From contig OZ223206.1 of NCBI GenBank assembly GCA_965140395.1, forward strand, positions 310,001-374,000: a stretch of DNA of 64,000 nucleotides. Direction: 5' to 3'. Below are positions 39,785 through 48,804 of this stretch, in pieces; position 1 is the first letter of the stretch, and the number at the start of each line of letters is the position of its first letter. This DNA is from Parvibaculum sp002684405. Its GTDB lineage: Bacteria > Pseudomonadota > Alphaproteobacteria > Parvibaculales > Parvibaculaceae. A program made the translations under genes and the position numbers. The notes below the pieces were generated by a model. That model was not told the origin of the DNA. It ran no database searches and saw only the letters and a list, made by a program, of their open reading frames with translations.

Positions 39785-39945
39785 ATGGCGCGTAACCGCC
39801 TGTCCAACACGGCTTTCATCCGAAATGGACGTGGTTAGACATGACTAAGCCCTTGTGCTTTGATTCACACAGGAGCGAATCGTTGCGCTTCACTTCCGCC
39901 GCGCCGTGAGCCCGGCGGGATGGAGCCCTATCTCCGGCCGGCGGG

Positions 39946-40737
39946 ATGACCCAGAAACACGATGATGACGGCGTTCAACGCATTGCAGGCGCAAATGGCG
40001 AGCCTGCATTCGTCGTGCTGCCCGTGGCGCGCTACGACGCGCTGAAAAAGGCCGCCGAGCGCGACAGCGCCGCCGCGACGCTCGAACATGCGCTTACGCC
40101 CGTCCCCGCGCCGGTGGCGCGCCGCATCGCCAATGGCGAAAACCCCGTCCGCGTCTGGCGCGAACATCGCGGGATGAAGGCGATCGACCTCGCACGCAGC
40201 GCCGGTGTCGGCGCGCCCTATCTTTCGGAAATCGAGACCGGCAAGAAGGATGGCAGCTTCCGCACCATGGCGGCGATTGCCGATGTGCTGCGCGTCTCGC
40301 TCGACGATCTCGCGCCCGTCACCGATACCGGACGCAAGCGGGCCCGGCAGCGCGCCGCGCTCATCAACAGCGTCAATGCGCAGGTCCGCACATTGCTGAC
40401 GCTGGTGGGCGGCGATTTCGACACGGCGGCGGTACGTCGCGCCGTGACGCAGCTCGTGTCGGATGCCGTTTCGCTCAAGATGCAGGATCCCGAGCTTGCA
40501 GGCTGGATCGACGACATGCTGGAAAGCACGCGCATGGTGCTCGACCTGATTGACCGGGCCGAGCAGGACATTATCGACACCGCGCAGCGCGCACGGCTTT
40601 CGCTTGAAGAGCTGGTGAGCGGTCCGGGTTTCCGGCGCAAGATGGCAGTCGTGCTGGACGAAACCGGCGGCGACGAGGCGCGCGAGACGGGGCCGGAGAT
40701 CATCGCCGAGCTGACCCGCGCCTCGGCGGCGGACTAG
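39946..40737 (+). CDS. XRE family regulator with N-terminal antitoxin-like segment
   Basis: 263 residues. Residues 1-40 (GEPAFVVLPVARYDALKKAA) resemble the start of Phd/antitoxin-type proteins. An HTH_3 domain follows at about 64-118 (VRVWREHRGMKAIDLARSAG, APYLSEIETGKKDGSFRTMA). The C-terminal half is helical and charged, without a known domain. No toxin gene is adjacent: the next gene converges from the other strand with a 4-bp overlap of stops. Probably a stand-alone regulator. Confidence 0.85.
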   Translation: MTQKHDDDGVQRIAGANGEPAFVVLPVARYDALKKAAERDSAAATLEHALTPVPAPVARRIANGENPVRVWREHRGMKAIDLARSAGVGAPYLSEIETGKKDGSFRTMAAIADVLRVSLDDLAPVTDTGRKRARQRAALINSVNAQVRTLLTLVGGDFDTAAVRRAVTQLVSDAVSLKMQDPELAGWIDDMLESTRMVLDLIDRAEQDIIDTAQRARLSLEELVSGPGFRRKMAVVLDETGGDEARETGPEIIAELTRASAAD

Positions 40738-41843
40738 GCCCCCTCGCCTTCCGCCCGTCCGGCTTCGGTCCCCATAGCGACATCCCAATAGCGCAATGCG
40801 ACATCGGCCTTGTCGGCGGTAAGACTGTCGAACAGACCGCCGATCCGGTCGAGGTCCTGCTTGGTCGGCAGGCCTTCCTGGCGGGCATCCACCGTGACGA
40901 CGATCAGCTCCCCGAACTCCTTTCGGGAAAGCGACATCGCCTTGGCAAACACCGCAAGCGGTTCGCCGCCATGATCGTTCAGTATACGGTACATGGTTTC
41001 CGGCCTGACCGCGGAGATCGCCGCCAGGTCTTCGGAAAACCTGTGCAGCTCGCCCTTGCCGACACCGGCAACCAGCGACATCAGCTTTTCACGGTCGATT
41101 TCGCGCGGGCGACCCAATAGCGAAAGCGCCACGCGCATCGCATCGTCCATGCCGCGCAAACCCTCTCCATCCCCGAGAATGGGATCCAGGAGGTCGTGAA
41201 TACGAGAGCGGTCGACGGTGAAGCGCTGCATGATTTCCAGCCGCTGCCCCCCCTCGCACCACCAGAACATAAGCTGCGCCAGACGCGCGGAGAGTTCGGA
41301 CCGCGCCAGCAGCGGTTCGCGGAATTCCGGGTCGCTGGCGCTTCGGGCCACAAGGATTTCGATGGCGCGCAGGGAAAGGCGCACGGACCGGTTGTTGAGC
41401 AGGCGGCAAATCGTGGCCGTCTCCCCATATTCGATGATCTCGTCGGCAACGGCGCTCGACAGCCCGCGCCTGCCCGCAATGACGAAGCGGTGCGGCTCGT
41501 CGCTCTCCGACACGATCCGCGCCAGATCGCCGTCCGCAAGCGGCATGCCTTCCAGCAGGATTTGCTCGGCAATCTTCACATCGTCGCGCGCCAGCGCCAT
41601 GGCCAGTTCGCGCGGGCAATCGCTCTGCTGCCCCAGCCGTTCGGCCAGCCGCAGGCGCATCCCCTCATCGAGGCGGCTCACCAGCTGCGCCAGCACGCCG
41701 TCGAGCAGGCTGCGCTCCTGCGGCGGCACGAGATTGCTCGGCAGCAGCGCCAGATCCGCGATCCGCCGCAACACGGTCTCTCCGTCCCGGCCGGTATCGG
41801 CAGGCGCGTCGACGGTCCTATTCTGCGTAATGCCCAGAGCCAT
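40734..41843 (-). CDS. DUF2336 domain-containing protein
   Basis: 369 residues, all-helical, of the DUF2336 family found in alphaproteobacteria. Repeating helical hairpins are visible (LARDDVKIAEQILLEGMPLA, FVIAGRRGLSSAVADEIIEY, RLLNNRSVRLSLRAIEILVA), as in HEAT-like scaffolds. DUF2336 genes are often tied to cell-cycle or envelope regulation. Upstream at 41913-41927 is a near-match to a CtrA box. Start ATG 41841-41843. Confidence 0.88.
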   Translation of the reverse strand: MALGITQNRTVDAPADTGRDGETVLRRIADLALLPSNLVPPQERSLLDGVLAQLVSRLDEGMRLRLAERLGQQSDCPRELAMALARDDVKIAEQILLEGMPLADGDLARIVSESDEPHRFVIAGRRGLSSAVADEIIEYGETATICRLLNNRSVRLSLRAIEILVARSASDPEFREPLLARSELSARLAQLMFWWCEGGQRLEIMQRFTVDRSRIHDLLDPILGDGEGLRGMDDAMRVALSLLGRPREIDREKLMSLVAGVGKGELHRFSEDLAAISAVRPETMYRILNDHGGEPLAVFAKAMSLSRKEFGELIVVTVDARQEGLPTKQDLDRIGGLFDSLTADKADVALRYWDVAMGTEAGRAEGEGA

Positions 41844-42008
41844 TTACGATGCGGGCGCGACGTCGCGCGGCGCTCCTTGATAAATCCCGCCCTCAGTGAA
41901 GCATCCGGCCTGTTAAAACCTCGTAAAGCATGATGGTCGCATTTGCGCCTTATCCGCCGCCTCCCTATCTTCGATGGCAAGACATGGTCCGGAAAAGGAG
42001 GCTGCGGC

Positions 42009-42317
42009 ATGCCCCGATATGCACTCGCACTCACGCTGATTGGTGGAATTCTGCCGATTCTGGCCGGTTGCGCGGATATGGGCACACAGTCTTACGCCGA
42101 CACCCCTGAATACAGGCAGGGCCATTCCGCGGGCTGCTGGGCGGCCACATCCGGCAAGAAAGATGCGGCAAACCGGAATGAAGCGCTCTACAAAAGCAGC
42201 GACGCCTATCGGGCGGGCTGGAAAGCGGGCTTCAATTCCTGCCGCGTCGACAGCGGCGCACGGGATGCAAATGACCCGAACACCGGGCGGTCCACCACCA
42301 GCCCGTTCGGCTACTGA
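42009..42317 (+). CDS. small putative lipoprotein
   Basis: 102 residues. Signal peptide with lipobox MPRYALALTLIGGILPILAGC; mature protein starts at the lipidated Cys and contains QGHSAGCWAATSGKK and AGWKAGFNSCR, with two further Cys. A repeated Y-R-x-G-[HW] pattern suggests a small outer-membrane protein. ATG 42009 lies after AAAGGAGG. First of three small envelope-type genes on this strand. Confidence 0.7.
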   Translation: MPRYALALTLIGGILPILAGCADMGTQSYADTPEYRQGHSAGCWAATSGKKDAANRNEALYKSSDAYRAGWKAGFNSCRVDSGARDANDPNTGRSTTSPFGY

Positions 42318-42375
42318 TTGAACATCGTGAGCAGGTCCCCAACACGGGAACAGGACCTGGAGGGGGAGTAAAAAT

Positions 42376-42648
42376 ATGCGTGCCGTTCTCGGTCTCATCG
42401 TCATCCTGATCGTCGCCGCCATTCTGGCGCCATTGCTCTATTACGGCACCGCGGACCCGTGCCGGATGCTGGCTCGGGAAATGGCCGCGGATGCCTACAA
42501 GCCGATGGCGAAAACGCTGGGCGGCGATCCGGACGACGTGCCCGAAAGCGTGGAACGTCCCATGCGGCTCATCACCAGTCAGATGTCGGGCCGGGAGTGC
42601 AGCGAAGAGCTTTGGGACCGCTGGTTCGGTTCCGGCGGGAATTCGTGA
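42376..42648 (+). CDS. small membrane-anchored hypothetical protein
   Basis: 90 residues: membrane segment MRAVLGLIVILIVAAILAPL, then a short soluble region with two Cys (DPCRMLAREMAADAY, GRECSEELW). A strong GGGGGAG site lies before ATG 42376. Unrecognised family. Same-strand neighbours are a lipoprotein (58 bp before) and a Rap1a-like protein (6 bp after). Confidence 0.68.
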   Translation: MRAVLGLIVILIVAAILAPLLYYGTADPCRMLAREMAADAYKPMAKTLGGDPDDVPESVERPMRLITSQMSGRECSEELWDRWFGSGGNS

Positions 42649-42654
42649 TCTCAG

Positions 42655-43128
42655 ATGACGAGAACCGCCCGCTCGCGCATGGCCCTTATGGGCTTCGGTC
42701 TTGTCTTCGGGCTTACCCTGGCCCTGACGGCGTTCGTCCAGACGGCCTTCGTCCAGACGGCGGAGGCGCGCCCGCGCATCTCCACGGGCCGCGAGCTTTA
42801 CGACGCCTGCAAGGTCCTGTCGGCCTGGCACCTCAATCCGGTCGGACATGCGCCGATCCCCGCGCGAAGCTGCCGCCAGTACATCGTCAACTATTTCACC
42901 GTGATCCATTATCTTCATACGGATGAAGCGGCGAAGAAGATATTCGGCAATTCCGCGAAAGATCCCTATGCCTGCCTGAACCTCGATGGACCGAGAAGCT
43001 ACGACCAGCTTGCCTCGCGCATCGTCCGCACGGCGGAGTGGCACCCGGAGCTCATGGATGCGGATGCGGTGAAACTGATAAGCCGCACCTTCCTCGACAG
43101 GCCGCCCTGCTCGGACGGCACGAACTGA
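42655..43128 (+). CDS. exported Rap1a/Tai-like protein
   Basis: 157 residues with a signal peptide (cleavage near QTAEARP). The mature part follows the Rap1a/Tai pattern: GRELYDACKV, CRQYIVNYFTVIHYL, CLNLDGPRSYDQLASRIVRT, HPELMDADAVKLISRTFL, PPC. Rap1a proteins are periplasmic immunity proteins against T6SS amidases, but many homologs have no T6SS neighbour, as here; function is open. The signal contains an exact internal duplication (TAFVQTAFVQTA) from a 15-bp repeat. Confidence 0.7.
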   Translation: MTRTARSRMALMGFGLVFGLTLALTAFVQTAFVQTAEARPRISTGRELYDACKVLSAWHLNPVGHAPIPARSCRQYIVNYFTVIHYLHTDEAAKKIFGNSAKDPYACLNLDGPRSYDQLASRIVRTAEWHPELMDADAVKLISRTFLDRPPCSDGTN

Positions 43129-43208
43129 GGGCCCGCCGACCACGACCTCTTCCGTTTCGTGTATATTGATCGGGGAGAAGGCCGGTCCTTAGGTCAGAGT
43201 TGAGTTCG

Positions 43209-44009
43209 ATGAGTAAACTTAAGATAGCGCTTGGGCAAATGCGGATCGACGACGGGTGCGCGCCCGGCAATCTTCAGCGCATCGAAGCAATCATCGAAGA
43301 GGCCGGACCGTCGCATGATCTCATCGTCCTGCCGGAAACCGCGACGAGCGGCTTTGCCGACCGTGCGAGCGTGGCGGCGGTTGCCGAGCCGCTGACCGGT
43401 CCCATCGTCGAAAGGCTCGCCGCGCTCGCCGCGCGCCATTCCTGCGTCATCGCCATCGGCCTTGCGGAACGGAGCGGCGGCGATCTCTTCAACACCGCCG
43501 CCGTCATCGGCCCCGGCGGTCTTCTCATGGCCTATCGCAAGACGCATCTCTGGCGCGACGACCTCGCCATCTTCCGTCCCGGGTCGGAGGTGACGGTCGC
43601 GGATGCGGGCGGCTACAAGCTCGGGGCGCTCATCTGTTACGATGTCGAATTCCCCGAGCCCGCCCGCCTCGCCGCCGCGCGCGGCGCCGATGTCATCGCG
43701 CTGAGCAACGGCAATATGGACCCTTATGGCGAGGTGCACCGCCGCGCCGTCGCCGTCCGCGCGCAGGAAAACCAGCTCTTCGTCGCCGTCGCCAATCGCA
43801 TCGGCGACGGCAAGGGCATGCGCTTTGCCGGCGGCAGCATGGTCGCCGGACCGGACGGCGGCACGCTTCTGGAAATGGGCACGGAAGAAGCCATCGGCTC
43901 CGTCGAGATCGATCTCGATCAGGTGCGCCTCGCGCGCCGGGACTATTGCTATCTCGATGAACGGCGGTTTCGCGTCGAAGAGGCCGCCGCGGTCAATCCA
44001 GGCGCGTGA
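43209..44009 (+). CDS. carbon-nitrogen hydrolase (nitrilase superfamily)
   Basis: 266 residues from ATG 43209. The catalytic triad is visible: Glu in VLPETATSG, Lys in YRKTHLW, Cys in GALICYDVEFPE, each in the expected order. Second conserved Glu appears at YGEVHRRAVAVRAQEN. Such enzymes cleave nitriles or amides; this one looks like the amidase/omega-amidase-like branch. It converges on the DUF1254 gene with a 17-bp overlap. Confidence 0.9.
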   Translation: MSKLKIALGQMRIDDGCAPGNLQRIEAIIEEAGPSHDLIVLPETATSGFADRASVAAVAEPLTGPIVERLAALAARHSCVIAIGLAERSGGDLFNTAAVIGPGGLLMAYRKTHLWRDDLAIFRPGSEVTVADAGGYKLGALICYDVEFPEPARLAAARGADVIALSNGNMDPYGEVHRRAVAVRAQENQLFVAVANRIGDGKGMRFAGGSMVAGPDGGTLLEMGTEEAIGSVEIDLDQVRLARRDYCYLDERRFRVEEAAAVNPGA

Positions 44010-45360
44010 CGGGCGGCGGCGCCCAGATGCCGTCCAGCACGTCCGGCTTCGGCCAATAGACCCTGAGATTCATCGAAAAACTGCCGGAGGCCGGCGCGGG
44101 CAGCCAGTTCGCCTGCCGCTCGGGCTCTAAGGGCTGATCGCGCTGGATATAGAGATCGAGCGATCCATCCGCATTGAAATGCAACTTGTCCCGGTCGCCG
44201 ATGGCGAAGCGGTCGATCGGATTGGCCGCGAAGAGCTGTTTTTCATTATACATCGTGAGCGACCAGAAGGCGCGCGCAGGCGGTATCCGGTCCGGCTCGA
44301 AATGCATGACATATTTCGCCGCGCTGTCGAAGGGCTTGCCGTCCTCCTGCGTCCATGCACTGGGATAGACCGCGTCTTCGACCGGCACCGCGCCGAGGCC
44401 GAAATAGGCGATCACCGCGCGCCGCATATAGTCCGTTCCATAGGTTCCCATCGGATGAGCGATCAGGCGCCAGCCATTGACGAGGTTTCCGGTGCGGAAC
44501 ATCGCGACGCCTATCTTCTCCCGGCCCAGCGCCGGCGCCGCCTCGATGGCCGCCCGCATCTGCGGCGAAAGAGTTTCCATGTCGAGCCCCTGCCCCGGCA
44601 CGAGGCCGATGCGCGCCAGCCTGTCGAGCATCGGATGATCGTCCATATGGGGCGGATTGCGGTGCAAGAGCTTTGCGAACAGGCCAAAGAATGTCGTCGC
44701 ATCCATCGCAAAGACCTGATCGCTGGGGGCGGTCATATCCAGTTCCGGGTCGAAAGCGGGCGCGGGCGGCTCGTAAGCATCGCCGCCCCAGGCCGAGAGA
44801 GGCACCGCCTCGATCCCCGCCTGGAAGGCGCGCACCGCTTCGTAATCCTCCACGCCATTCGTCTGTGTGCGTCCGATCATCCAGCCGACAGGCGTCGGCG
44901 CGCGATAGGCTTTCACACCCGTCGGCAGGTCGCCTTGCCAGTCCGGCCCGACAATCGCGAATGTCTGCGCATGCGTGCCCGTGGTGCGCGAACCGGGCGA
45001 GGCAAAGACATGCGTCCACATATCCATCATCGGCAGCAGGTAATAACGTCCGCCCGAGTCCGGCACGGAAATCACCAGAGGCTCCACGCCCACGTCGAAC
45101 CACAGCGCCGAATAGAGCGTATCCGCATTGGGCCTGACGACCGCCGAAAAGCTGTCGTCGGGAAACTGCCTCATATGCGCGAAGCGGTTCATCGGCGCGT
45201 TCACCTGCAGGCTGTTCCCTCCCCGGTCGGGCCGCACATTGGTGAGCACGCGCCTGGTAATTTCCGCCACAACCAGCGGAAAGGCATAGATATACGCATC
45301 GACCGCCATTTCCTGCGCCATATCGGCATCGAGATGCGATGCCGCGACAGTGTCATTCAT
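43993..45360 (-). CDS. DUF1254/DUF1214 domain-containing protein
   Basis: 455 residues. N-terminal DUF1254 (MAVDAYIYAFPLVVAEITRR, VVRPNADTLYSALWFDVG) and C-terminal DUF1214 (PPARAFWSLTMYNEKQLFAA, NPIDRFAIGD, NWLPAPASGSFSMNLRVYWP). No signal peptide. Family members are common in environmental bacteria and of unknown function. Divergent from a Crp/Fnr regulator with 95 bp between starts; regulation by it is plausible. Confidence 0.93.
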   Translation of the reverse strand: MNDTVAASHLDADMAQEMAVDAYIYAFPLVVAEITRRVLTNVRPDRGGNSLQVNAPMNRFAHMRQFPDDSFSAVVRPNADTLYSALWFDVGVEPLVISVPDSGGRYYLLPMMDMWTHVFASPGSRTTGTHAQTFAIVGPDWQGDLPTGVKAYRAPTPVGWMIGRTQTNGVEDYEAVRAFQAGIEAVPLSAWGGDAYEPPAPAFDPELDMTAPSDQVFAMDATTFFGLFAKLLHRNPPHMDDHPMLDRLARIGLVPGQGLDMETLSPQMRAAIEAAPALGREKIGVAMFRTGNLVNGWRLIAHPMGTYGTDYMRRAVIAYFGLGAVPVEDAVYPSAWTQEDGKPFDSAAKYVMHFEPDRIPPARAFWSLTMYNEKQLFAANPIDRFAIGDRDKLHFNADGSLDLYIQRDQPLEPERQANWLPAPASGSFSMNLRVYWPKPDVLDGIWAPPPVTRLD

Positions 45361-45455
45361 GATTCATTTCCCGGATTTCAGGACCGCTGTTTTAGCCGGC
45401 GCGCAGACTAGTCCCGCCGATGGACAGTAATTGTCCCTGAAGGTACATTTTTGTC

Positions 45456-46157
45456 ATGAACAGAGCGGAAATGGAAAAACGCCTGCGGGGCATGCCCTCG
45501 AACGGCTGGTTCGCCCGGCAGCCCGCCCCGCTGCGCCGGCAGCTTCTGGACGGCGCCGTCGATGTGCATTTTGCCGATGGCGACTGGATATATGGCGCGA
45601 CGGAAAAGGCGGGCGGGTTTTTCTGCGTATTGGACGGCGGCATTCGTCTCTATGCCGCCACGAGCCATGGCGAGACGGTGCTGATCGATCTTGTCGGACC
45701 GGGCAGATGGTTCGGTCAGGCGGGCGTCCTGCGCGACGGCCAGCGCCTCGTCACCGCGATCGCCGACGGGCCGGTTCAGGCGCTTCTCATTCCCCGCAAT
45801 GAGATCGTGCAGCTGATCCGCCAGAGCCCGCAATTCATCGACAGCATCATGCAGCTCGATGCGGTGCATTTCCAATATATGACGCGGGTCGTGTCGGAGG
45901 TTCTGACCCTGGCGCCGCGCGAGCGCATCGCCGGGCGCCTTTACGCGCTCAGCGACCGCGTGGCGCCGGCGGCGGGCCGGTGGCGGTTTTCCCTCACCCA
46001 GGCCGATCTGGCGGAGATGGTCGGCGTCGAGCGGAAGACGGTCAATCGCGTGCTCGCCGCGTTTGAAAAACAGGGCCTCGTCAAACGCTCCTATGGCGCC
46101 ATCGAACTTCTCGACAGAGCCGCGCTGGCGCGCATTCGCGACACGGCGCCGGAATAG
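45456..46157 (+). CDS. Crp/Fnr family transcriptional regulator
   Basis: 233 residues. N-terminal cyclic-nucleotide-binding-like beta roll (DWIYGATEKAGGFFCVLDGG, GETVLIDLVGPGRWFGQAG), long helix, and C-terminal winged helix RWRFSLTQADLAEMVGVERK, TVNRVLAAFEKQGLV. The Fnr Cys cluster is absent, so it is not an oxygen-sensing Fnr. Ligand unknown. It faces the DUF1254 gene and may control it. Confidence 0.92.
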   Translation: MNRAEMEKRLRGMPSNGWFARQPAPLRRQLLDGAVDVHFADGDWIYGATEKAGGFFCVLDGGIRLYAATSHGETVLIDLVGPGRWFGQAGVLRDGQRLVTAIADGPVQALLIPRNEIVQLIRQSPQFIDSIMQLDAVHFQYMTRVVSEVLTLAPRERIAGRLYALSDRVAPAAGRWRFSLTQADLAEMVGVERKTVNRVLAAFEKQGLVKRSYGAIELLDRAALARIRDTAPE

Positions 46158-46171
46158 GAAACGCAGTGCCG

Positions 46172-46322
46172 TCCCTGCACTTGTTGCCGGGACCCACTCT
46201 CCCCTCGCCTCGCATCGACTTTCCTCCTCACCCTGAGGAGCGGACGCCAGTCCGCGTCTCGAAGGGCGAGGCCGGGCCGGTCGCCATCCTTCGAGACGGG
46301 CCCAAAGGCCCTCCTCAGGATG
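46172..46322. repeat. dispersed repeats behind the Crp gene
   Basis: A GCACTTGTTGCCGGGACCCACTC half-unit (46178-46200) is followed by CACCCTGAGGAGCGGACGCC...CTCGAAGGGCGAGG at 46230-46273, as at 8511-8553, and an inverted counterpart CCTTCGAGACGGG...CCTCAGGATGAGG at about 46289-46325. It overlaps the last bases of DUF2332. Confidence 0.65.
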
Positions 46323-47394
46323 AGGCTGTACCGTGACGCACCGTCGCGGACCCCACCCACCGCGTCCAGCGGCCATGAAAATCCGTACGGGCGAGTTCCA
46401 CATCCTCTCCCGAAGGCCATAACCGCAAACGCAGCGCGGCGGAATCCGCTTCCTTCTCGTCCGCCTCCATGCTCAGCCAGGCAAGCGGCGCAGCCTCGCT
46501 CGCGTTGCGGGCCGCCGTCTCCATCACCGCTTCGATCCGCGCCTGTGTTTCCGTCGGCAAATATTGCCAGACGATGGTGTGGAAGAGCACGCGCGTCCGT
46601 CCGGCCTCACCCGGCTTGCCGAAATGCTGCGCCACCCATTCCGCAGCGTCGACCTTTTCCACCGCCGTGCCGCTCTGCGCGGCAAAGGCGAGCGCGGCCT
46701 CGATCCGGGCGAGCCGCGCCGTCTGGTCCGGCCAGATATAGGAAAGCAGTCTTTCCCGCGCCGCCTCGTCCGACACGTCGAGCGGGTTCAGGTCGCTGCC
46801 CTGCCGCGAGGCGATGGTAAGCGGCGCATCGAGCTGCGGCGTTTCGCCTTCCCATGCCGACGTGATCTTGACCGGCGCATCGGCGCTGCCCCATTCGCAC
46901 CCGCCGAGAGCGTAGTGATAGTGGTCGAAATTGAGATTGAGCCCGGCGCTCGCTCCGATCTCGTGAATGTCGAGCGGCTGTTTCGTCCGCGCGGCGATAT
47001 GCAGACACCCGCCAAGGATCGCATTCGACCGCGAGACCTCATTCGTCTGCGGCGCGCTGTCGAGAAACGCCGTCAGGAACGCGTCTTCCCGTTCCACCGC
47101 CGCGGCAAGCGCCTGCCACAACGCGTCATCCGTCACCTCGTTGGGCGGATAGGCAGCCGCGAGCAATGCCCTCTCCTGCCGCTTCAACGCGTGGAACGCA
47201 CCCGCCGCGCGCAGCGCCAGCGCATCGCTTTGCGGATTGCCGTTCCATGTCAGGATGCGCCGACCGAAGGTCGTGTCTTCGTCGAGCCGCTCACCCAGCA
47301 ACCGGCACAGACGCGCATTGAAGGGCGAACCCAGATAGTCGCAGGCGATGGCCTGCCGCGCGAAAGCGGCGCGAATGTCGTTACTGTTTGTCAT
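46315..47394 (-). CDS. DUF2332 domain-containing protein
   Basis: 359 residues. DUF2332 proteins are of unknown function; their fold is thought to be methyltransferase-like. Seen: RAAFARQAIACDYLGSPFNA, AHNEIGASAGLNLNFDHYH in the form DIHEIGASAGLNLN, the central TSAWEGETPQ, and VLFHTIVWQYLPTETQ. The G-A-S-A-G-L-N motif looks like the SAM-binding glycine loop. ATG 47392-47394. The 3' end touches a dispersed repeat. Confidence 0.88.
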   Translation of the reverse strand: MTNSNDIRAAFARQAIACDYLGSPFNARLCRLLGERLDEDTTFGRRILTWNGNPQSDALALRAAGAFHALKRQERALLAAAYPPNEVTDDALWQALAAAVEREDAFLTAFLDSAPQTNEVSRSNAILGGCLHIAARTKQPLDIHEIGASAGLNLNFDHYHYALGGCEWGSADAPVKITSAWEGETPQLDAPLTIASRQGSDLNPLDVSDEAARERLLSYIWPDQTARLARIEAALAFAAQSGTAVEKVDAAEWVAQHFGKPGEAGRTRVLFHTIVWQYLPTETQARIEAVMETAARNASEAAPLAWLSMEADEKEADSAALRLRLWPSGEDVELARTDFHGRWTRWVGSATVRHGTASS

Positions 47395-47430
47395 TTTCGA
47401 TTACGCCCTTTGGGCATTTCCAAAACTCGG

Positions 47431-47517
47431 TGTCATCCCGGCCTTGTGCCGGGATCCAGGGGCGCAAGGGCACCACCTCATCGCCCCTGGACCCCGGGAC
47501 GTAGCCCGGGGTGACAT
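47431..47517. repeat. inverted pair of dispersed hairpin repeats
   Basis: TGTCATCCCGGCC...CCGGGATCCAGGGGC faced by CCCCTGGACCCCGGGAC...CCCGGGGTGACATC. Same class as 23702-23788. Fills the gap between DUF2332 and the citrate synthase gene. Confidence 0.75.
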
Positions 47518-47541
47518 CAGGTAAAAAGAACGAAGCGCCCT

Positions 47542-48690
47542 CTACGCCGCTTCCGTCTCGCCCGCCGGCCACATGCCGACATAGCGGGACTGGGGCCGGA
47601 TGAGGCGGCCCACCCTTTCCTGCTCGATCACATGCGCCGTCCAGCCTGCGATCCGCGACATGGCGAAGATCGCGGTGAAGGCCGCGCGCGGAATGCCCAG
47701 CGCTTCGAGCAAAATGGCGGTGTAGTATTCCATATTCGTGTCGAGCGGACGGTCGGGCTTGGCGCGCTTCAGCACCGCCAGCGCGTGCTTTTCCACCTCG
47801 CGGGCGAAGGCAATGCGGTCATTGCCGCTGGTGATATAGGTCAGCGCCTTGTTGAAAACATCCGCACGCGGATCGCGTACGCGATAGACGCGGTGACCGA
47901 AGCCCATCAGCCTTGCGCCTTCGCCGATTTCCCTTTCGAGCCAGGGGCGGATGTTCTCCCGCGTGCCGATGGCGTCGAGCATGTCGAGCACCGGTCCCGG
48001 CGCACCGCCATGGAGCGGGCCCTTGAGCGCACAGAGCCCGGCCACCACGGCGGAGATCATGCCCGCTCTCGTCGAGGCCGTGACGCGCGCGGCGAAGGTC
48101 GAGGCGTTCATGCCGTGGTCGGCCACCGTGACGAGATAGGCGTTGAGCGCCTTCACCTCGCCGTCCGTCGGCGTCTTTCCGTTCAGCATACGGAGAAAAT
48201 CCGCCGCCTGTCCCGCCTTCGGGTCCGGCGCGATGCTCTCCTTGCCTTCTCCTGCCCGGCAGAGCGCGGCGATGAAAACCGGCGCGGCGCCCAGCGCGCG
48301 GATATGGGCGGGGATATCTCCCTCGTCCGGCAGAAGCGCGAGCCCCGCCCGCAGGCCCTCGATCACGTTGAGCCCCTTGCCCATCGCAAGCAGTCCGGGC
48401 ACCAGCCGGTAGGCGTCCCCGCGCACCTCGCCGAGCAGCCGGCGCACCTCGTCGGCCTCCGGCGCGGGGTCGAGCCCGGCGGCCTTCCAGAGTTCGGCGG
48501 CCGCCGCCTCGAAATCATGGCTCTCGGCGAGTTCCTCCACCTTATGCCCGGCCACGATCAGCCGTCCGGCCTGACCGTCCACATCGCTCAGCGCCGTTTC
48601 GGCGGCGACCACATCGTCGAGGCCGCTCGCGCTGGCCTCCTTCGAGGCATGGTTCCAATCTCGCCCCGCCTTCATCTCAATCTTGCTCAT
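47542..48690 (-). CDS. citrate synthase/methylcitrate synthase family protein
   Basis: 382 residues, read away from the HTH-citrate synthase gene. Acetyl-CoA/oxaloacetate condensing fold: His227 in KGPLHGGAPG, His266 in MGFGHRVYRVRDPRAD, Arg-rich end IRPQSRYVG. The position of the third catalytic residue, usually Asp, is Glu321 (NMEYYTAILLEALG). Some Bacillus-type citrate synthases also carry Glu there. Length is close to the short bacterial class. Substrate may be oxaloacetate with acetyl- or propionyl-CoA. It probably shares the palindromic operator region with its divergent partner. Confidence 0.88.
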   Translation of the reverse strand: MSKIEMKAGRDWNHASKEASASGLDDVVAAETALSDVDGQAGRLIVAGHKVEELAESHDFEAAAAELWKAAGLDPAPEADEVRRLLGEVRGDAYRLVPGLLAMGKGLNVIEGLRAGLALLPDEGDIPAHIRALGAAPVFIAALCRAGEGKESIAPDPKAGQAADFLRMLNGKTPTDGEVKALNAYLVTVADHGMNASTFAARVTASTRAGMISAVVAGLCALKGPLHGGAPGPVLDMLDAIGTRENIRPWLEREIGEGARLMGFGHRVYRVRDPRADVFNKALTYITSGNDRIAFAREVEKHALAVLKRAKPDRPLDTNMEYYTAILLEALGIPRAAFTAIFAMSRIAGWTAHVIEQERVGRLIRPQSRYVGMWPAGETEAA

Positions 48691-48736
48691 GGCGTCACCT
48701 TTCTCTGCAAACTCATGAGCGGAAACTGGCGACGGC

Positions 48737-48770
48737 TTGATTATTGGTCAATCTTGATTAAGCTAATCAA
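48737..48770. promoter_or_regulatory. palindromic operator candidate between two citrate synthase genes
   Basis: Perfect dyad TTGATTA-AGC-TAATCAA at 48754-48770, preceded 17 bp upstream by another TTGATTA (48737-48743) with a partial partner TGGTCAA. The site is in a short AT-rich patch, in the 114-bp divergent gap. The HTH domain of the downstream gene is the obvious candidate to bind it (inference). Confidence 0.55.
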
Positions 48771-48804
48771 TATTAAAATACTTCGGCAGCGCAGCATTTC
48801 CGAG

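Noticed and set aside
42655..43128. Rap1a-like protein as proof of a type VI secretion locus
   Set aside because: No T6SS structural or effector gene is in the window; homologs occur without T6SS.
44179..45411. 410-codon open frame on the plus strand
   Set aside because: Antisense to the DUF1254 gene; Arg/His-rich, without family resemblance or ribosome site.
47632..48804. N-terminal extension of the HTH-citrate synthase frame by about 390 codons
   Set aside because: It runs antisense through the other citrate synthase gene; the HTH-citrate synthase starts naturally at 48805.
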